A DNA stretch of 55,270 bases from an uncultured Collinsella sp. (GTDB taxonomy: Bacteria; Actinomycetota; Coriobacteriia; Coriobacteriales; Coriobacteriaceae), in contig CAUEPS010000013.1 of assembly GCA_959019775.1 (NCBI GenBank), forward strand, positions 1 through 55,270, read 5' to 3'. Below the pieces are notes generated by a model. It worked only from the letters and a program-made list of their open reading frames with translations. It did not search any database and was not told where the DNA came from. The position numbers and the translations under genes are program-made. Positions 53,406-55,270 of the stretch are shown here, piece by piece (the stretch's first letter is position 1; each line of letters opens with the position of its first letter).

Positions 53406-53428
53406 CATCTGCGCAAACGCATGTATCC

Positions 53429-53460
53429 GAGCCCCGTTCACCCGAGCGGGGCTCTTGTTT
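53429..53460 (+). terminator. Terminator of gltX
   Basis: An 8-bp GC stem (53429-53436 with 53447-53454) is followed by a modest T-rich stretch. Confidence 0.7.
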
Positions 53461-53493
53461 CTGTAGACGTATGGGATAGGAGGTGCTGGGGCC

Positions 53494-55270
53494 TTGGCCG
53501 AGCAACTTTCGCTGTTTGTTTCGCCGGAACCGGAGGAGACTCCGGCGGCGCCGGCACCCGCTGCCGCCACGGCGCAGCCCGAGTCCGCACCCGAACCCGT
53601 CACCGCCTATGCGAGCGTAGTCCTCGACATCCCGACCCGTGCGCTGTCCGAGCCGTTTGCTTACGGCATTCCGCGGTCGCTCGCCAACGATGCCCAGATC
53701 GGCTCCACCGTTCTGGTTCATTTTGGCAACCGTGCGGCCGCTGGATACATCGTCGACATCGCGCCCGAGCTGGCCGACCTGCAAGGTAACGACGCTCTCG
53801 ATCCCGCGCGCATCAAGCCTATCGAGGCTATCCTCAGCAAGCCGCTCTTTACCGCTGAGGCTGCACGCATTGCGCGCTGGATGAGTCGCGAGTACGTCGC
53901 AACGCTTTCCGAGTGCCTGCGCCTGTTCTTGCCCCCGGGTGGAAGCCCGCGCGTGGTCAAGGGCAACGACGGCGTGTGGACCGTTGAGCGCCCCGCCGTC
54001 AAACCCATCCAAAACCGCTGGGTCATGCTCACGCCCGAGGGTTTCGACTACACGCCGCCCAAGACCGCCGTTCGCCAGCGCCAGCTCATCGAGGCTCTCC
54101 AGTGCGGCCCGGTCACGACGCGCGACCTCAACCTGCTCTACAGCAGCATGTCGGCGACCATTAAAGCGCTCGAAAAACGCGGCGTCGTGGTTGTGGAGGA
54201 GCGCCGCGCCTGGCGTGGCTGCAGCGAGCAGACCACGCTATCCTCGGCAAGCGGCAAGGCACCGGTCGCGCTCACGGACGGCCAGCAGCAGGCCCTCGCG
54301 CAGATTGAGCGCGCACGCTTGGACGCTCACGGTGATGTGGTACTGGTCGATGGCGTTACCGGATCCGGCAAAACCGAGGTCTACCTTTCGGCGATTGAGC
54401 GCGTGCTGGCGGCCGGCCGTTCGGCCTGCGTTCTCGTGCCCGAGATTTCGCTGACGGCCCAGACCGTCGGCCGCTTCCGCTCGCGCTTTGGCGAGACGGT
54501 CGCTGTGTTCCATTCGCGTCTTTCTGCTGGCGAACGTCTGGACCAATGGGATATGGTCGCCAGCGGTGCGGCCCGCGTGGTCGTGGGCGCCCGCTCGGCG
54601 CTCTTTTGCCCGCTCAGCGACTTGGGCCTCATCATTATCGACGAGGAGCACGAGACCAGCTACAAGCAGGGTTCCAGCCCACGCTACCATGCGCGCGAGG
54701 TGGCTGCCGAGATGGCGCGCCGCTATCGGTGTCCGCTCGTGTTGGGCTCGGCCACGCCTTCTGCCGAGGCCCTCGACCGCTGCCGCCGCGGCACGTACGG
54801 CGGTGCCACCTGGACGCGCGTCGAGATGCCCGAGCGCCCGGGACACGCCGTGTTGCCTGCGGTTCGCATTGCCGATCTGCGCCGTGAGTTCGCACACGGC
54901 AGCCGCTCCATGTTCTCTAAACCGCTGATGGAAGGCCTGGAGCGTGTGGTCGAGCGTCGCGAAAAGGCCGTGTTGCTGCACAACCGCCGCGGCTTTGCGC
55001 CGTTTCTTATGTGCCGTGAATGCGGCTGCGTGCCAACCTGCAACCACTGCTCCACCGCGCTCACGTACCACGAGCACACGCACACGCTGCAGTGCCACAC
55101 CTGCGGATCGTCCTGGCGCGTGCAGCCCTATCCGGCGCCCACGAGTCGCTGTCCCAAGTGCGGCAGCCGCTACCTGGCAAAAATGGGGCTGGGCACGCAG
55201 CAGATCGAGGATGCGCTGCACCAGATGCTGCCCGACGACGTCGCCATCATTCGCATGGATGCCGATTCCA
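53494..55270 (+). CDS. priA: Primosomal protein N' (PriA), 5' part, cut by window end
   Basis: The visible 592 residues lack the C-terminus only because the window ends. PriA is a 3'-to-5' helicase that restarts replication at stalled forks. An Ala/Pro-rich leader (about 1-38) precedes the 3' DNA-binding domain. The helicase has Walker A TGSGKTE around residue 290 and DEEH at 383-386. The zinc-binding cysteines follow in CRECGCVPTCNHC, CHTCG and CPKCG. The start is TTG at 53494, with AGGAGG 10 bases upstream; the open frame continues without interruption to the last base. Confidence 0.93.
   Translation, partial: MAEQLSLFVSPEPEETPAAPAPAAATAQPESAPEPVTAYASVVLDIPTRALSEPFAYGIPRSLANDAQIGSTVLVHFGNRAAAGYIVDIAPELADLQGNDALDPARIKPIEAILSKPLFTAEAARIARWMSREYVATLSECLRLFLPPGGSPRVVKGNDGVWTVERPAVKPIQNRWVMLTPEGFDYTPPKTAVRQRQLIEALQCGPVTTRDLNLLYSSMSATIKALEKRGVVVVEERRAWRGCSEQTTLSSASGKAPVALTDGQQQALAQIERARLDAHGDVVLVDGVTGSGKTEVYLSAIERVLAAGRSACVLVPEISLTAQTVGRFRSRFGETVAVFHSRLSAGERLDQWDMVASGAARVVVGARSALFCPLSDLGLIIIDEEHETSYKQGSSPRYHAREVAAEMARRYRCPLVLGSATPSAEALDRCRRGTYGGATWTRVEMPERPGHAVLPAVRIADLRREFAHGSRSMFSKPLMEGLERVVERREKAVLLHNRRGFAPFLMCRECGCVPTCNHCSTALTYHEHTHTLQCHTCGSSWRVQPYPAPTSRCPKCGSRYLAKMGLGTQQIEDALHQMLPDDVAIIRMDADS

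Overview
The window is high-GC, densely coded DNA that looks like the chromosome of a gut coriobacterium, most probably Collinsella. This is inferred from protein style, codon bias, gene order and abundant short palindromic intergenic elements; no database was searched. About 45 protein genes and two tRNA genes can be supported. There is no phage, CRISPR array or complete insertion sequence. It reads as core genome with unusually structured intergenic spaces.

Layout. 1-4.2 kb: corrinoid adenosyltransferase (minus strand), FtsH, a DUF523 protein and a glycerol-dehydrogenase-like enzyme. 4.3-9.5 kb: an isoleucine T-box leader and ileS, a structured untranslated stretch ending in a terminator, then lspA and an rluD-type pseudouridine synthase. 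9.5-14 kb: a membrane glycosyltransferase, a minimal prepilin peptidase, a dGTPase-like HD protein and rarA. 14.1-17.3 kb: a stress-sigma module of a DUF948 membrane protein, an RsbW-like protein without its ATP-binding motifs, a SigB/SigF-type sigma factor and an AI-2E-family permease. 17.4-30.6 kb: a long housekeeping run (alaS, ruvX, mltG, yqeG-type phosphatase, aroK, an aroB relative without catalytic residues, M24 peptidase, efp, asp23, nusB, xseB, tlyA, nadK, recN).

30.8-38.8 kb is a sugar-uptake locus: a divergent RpiR regulator with a candidate operator, a fructose-type PTS permease (IIB-IIC-IIA), HPr, Enzyme I and two tandem PfkB kinases. The genes make a complete route from PEP through EI, HPr and FruA to a sugar phosphate and then a bisphosphate. 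38.9-55.3 kb: CCA-adding enzyme, two identical tRNA-Glu genes, a flippase-like membrane protein, TetR regulator, a MacAB-like efflux operon, L,D-transpeptidase, fused L-serine dehydratase, metK, gltX and the 5' part of priA, cut by the window end.

The most interesting signals lie between genes. Two copies of a roughly 68-base core (34.3 and 50.1 kb, opposite orientation) share an inner hairpin with a compensatory base-pair change, yet each is enclosed by long inverted-repeat arms unique to that site. Several other long palindromes, some present in two copies and many containing GGGAC, occupy intergenic spaces. Two conserved genes (aroB-like and rsbW-like) keep full-length frames but have lost the residues that define their enzymatic activity.
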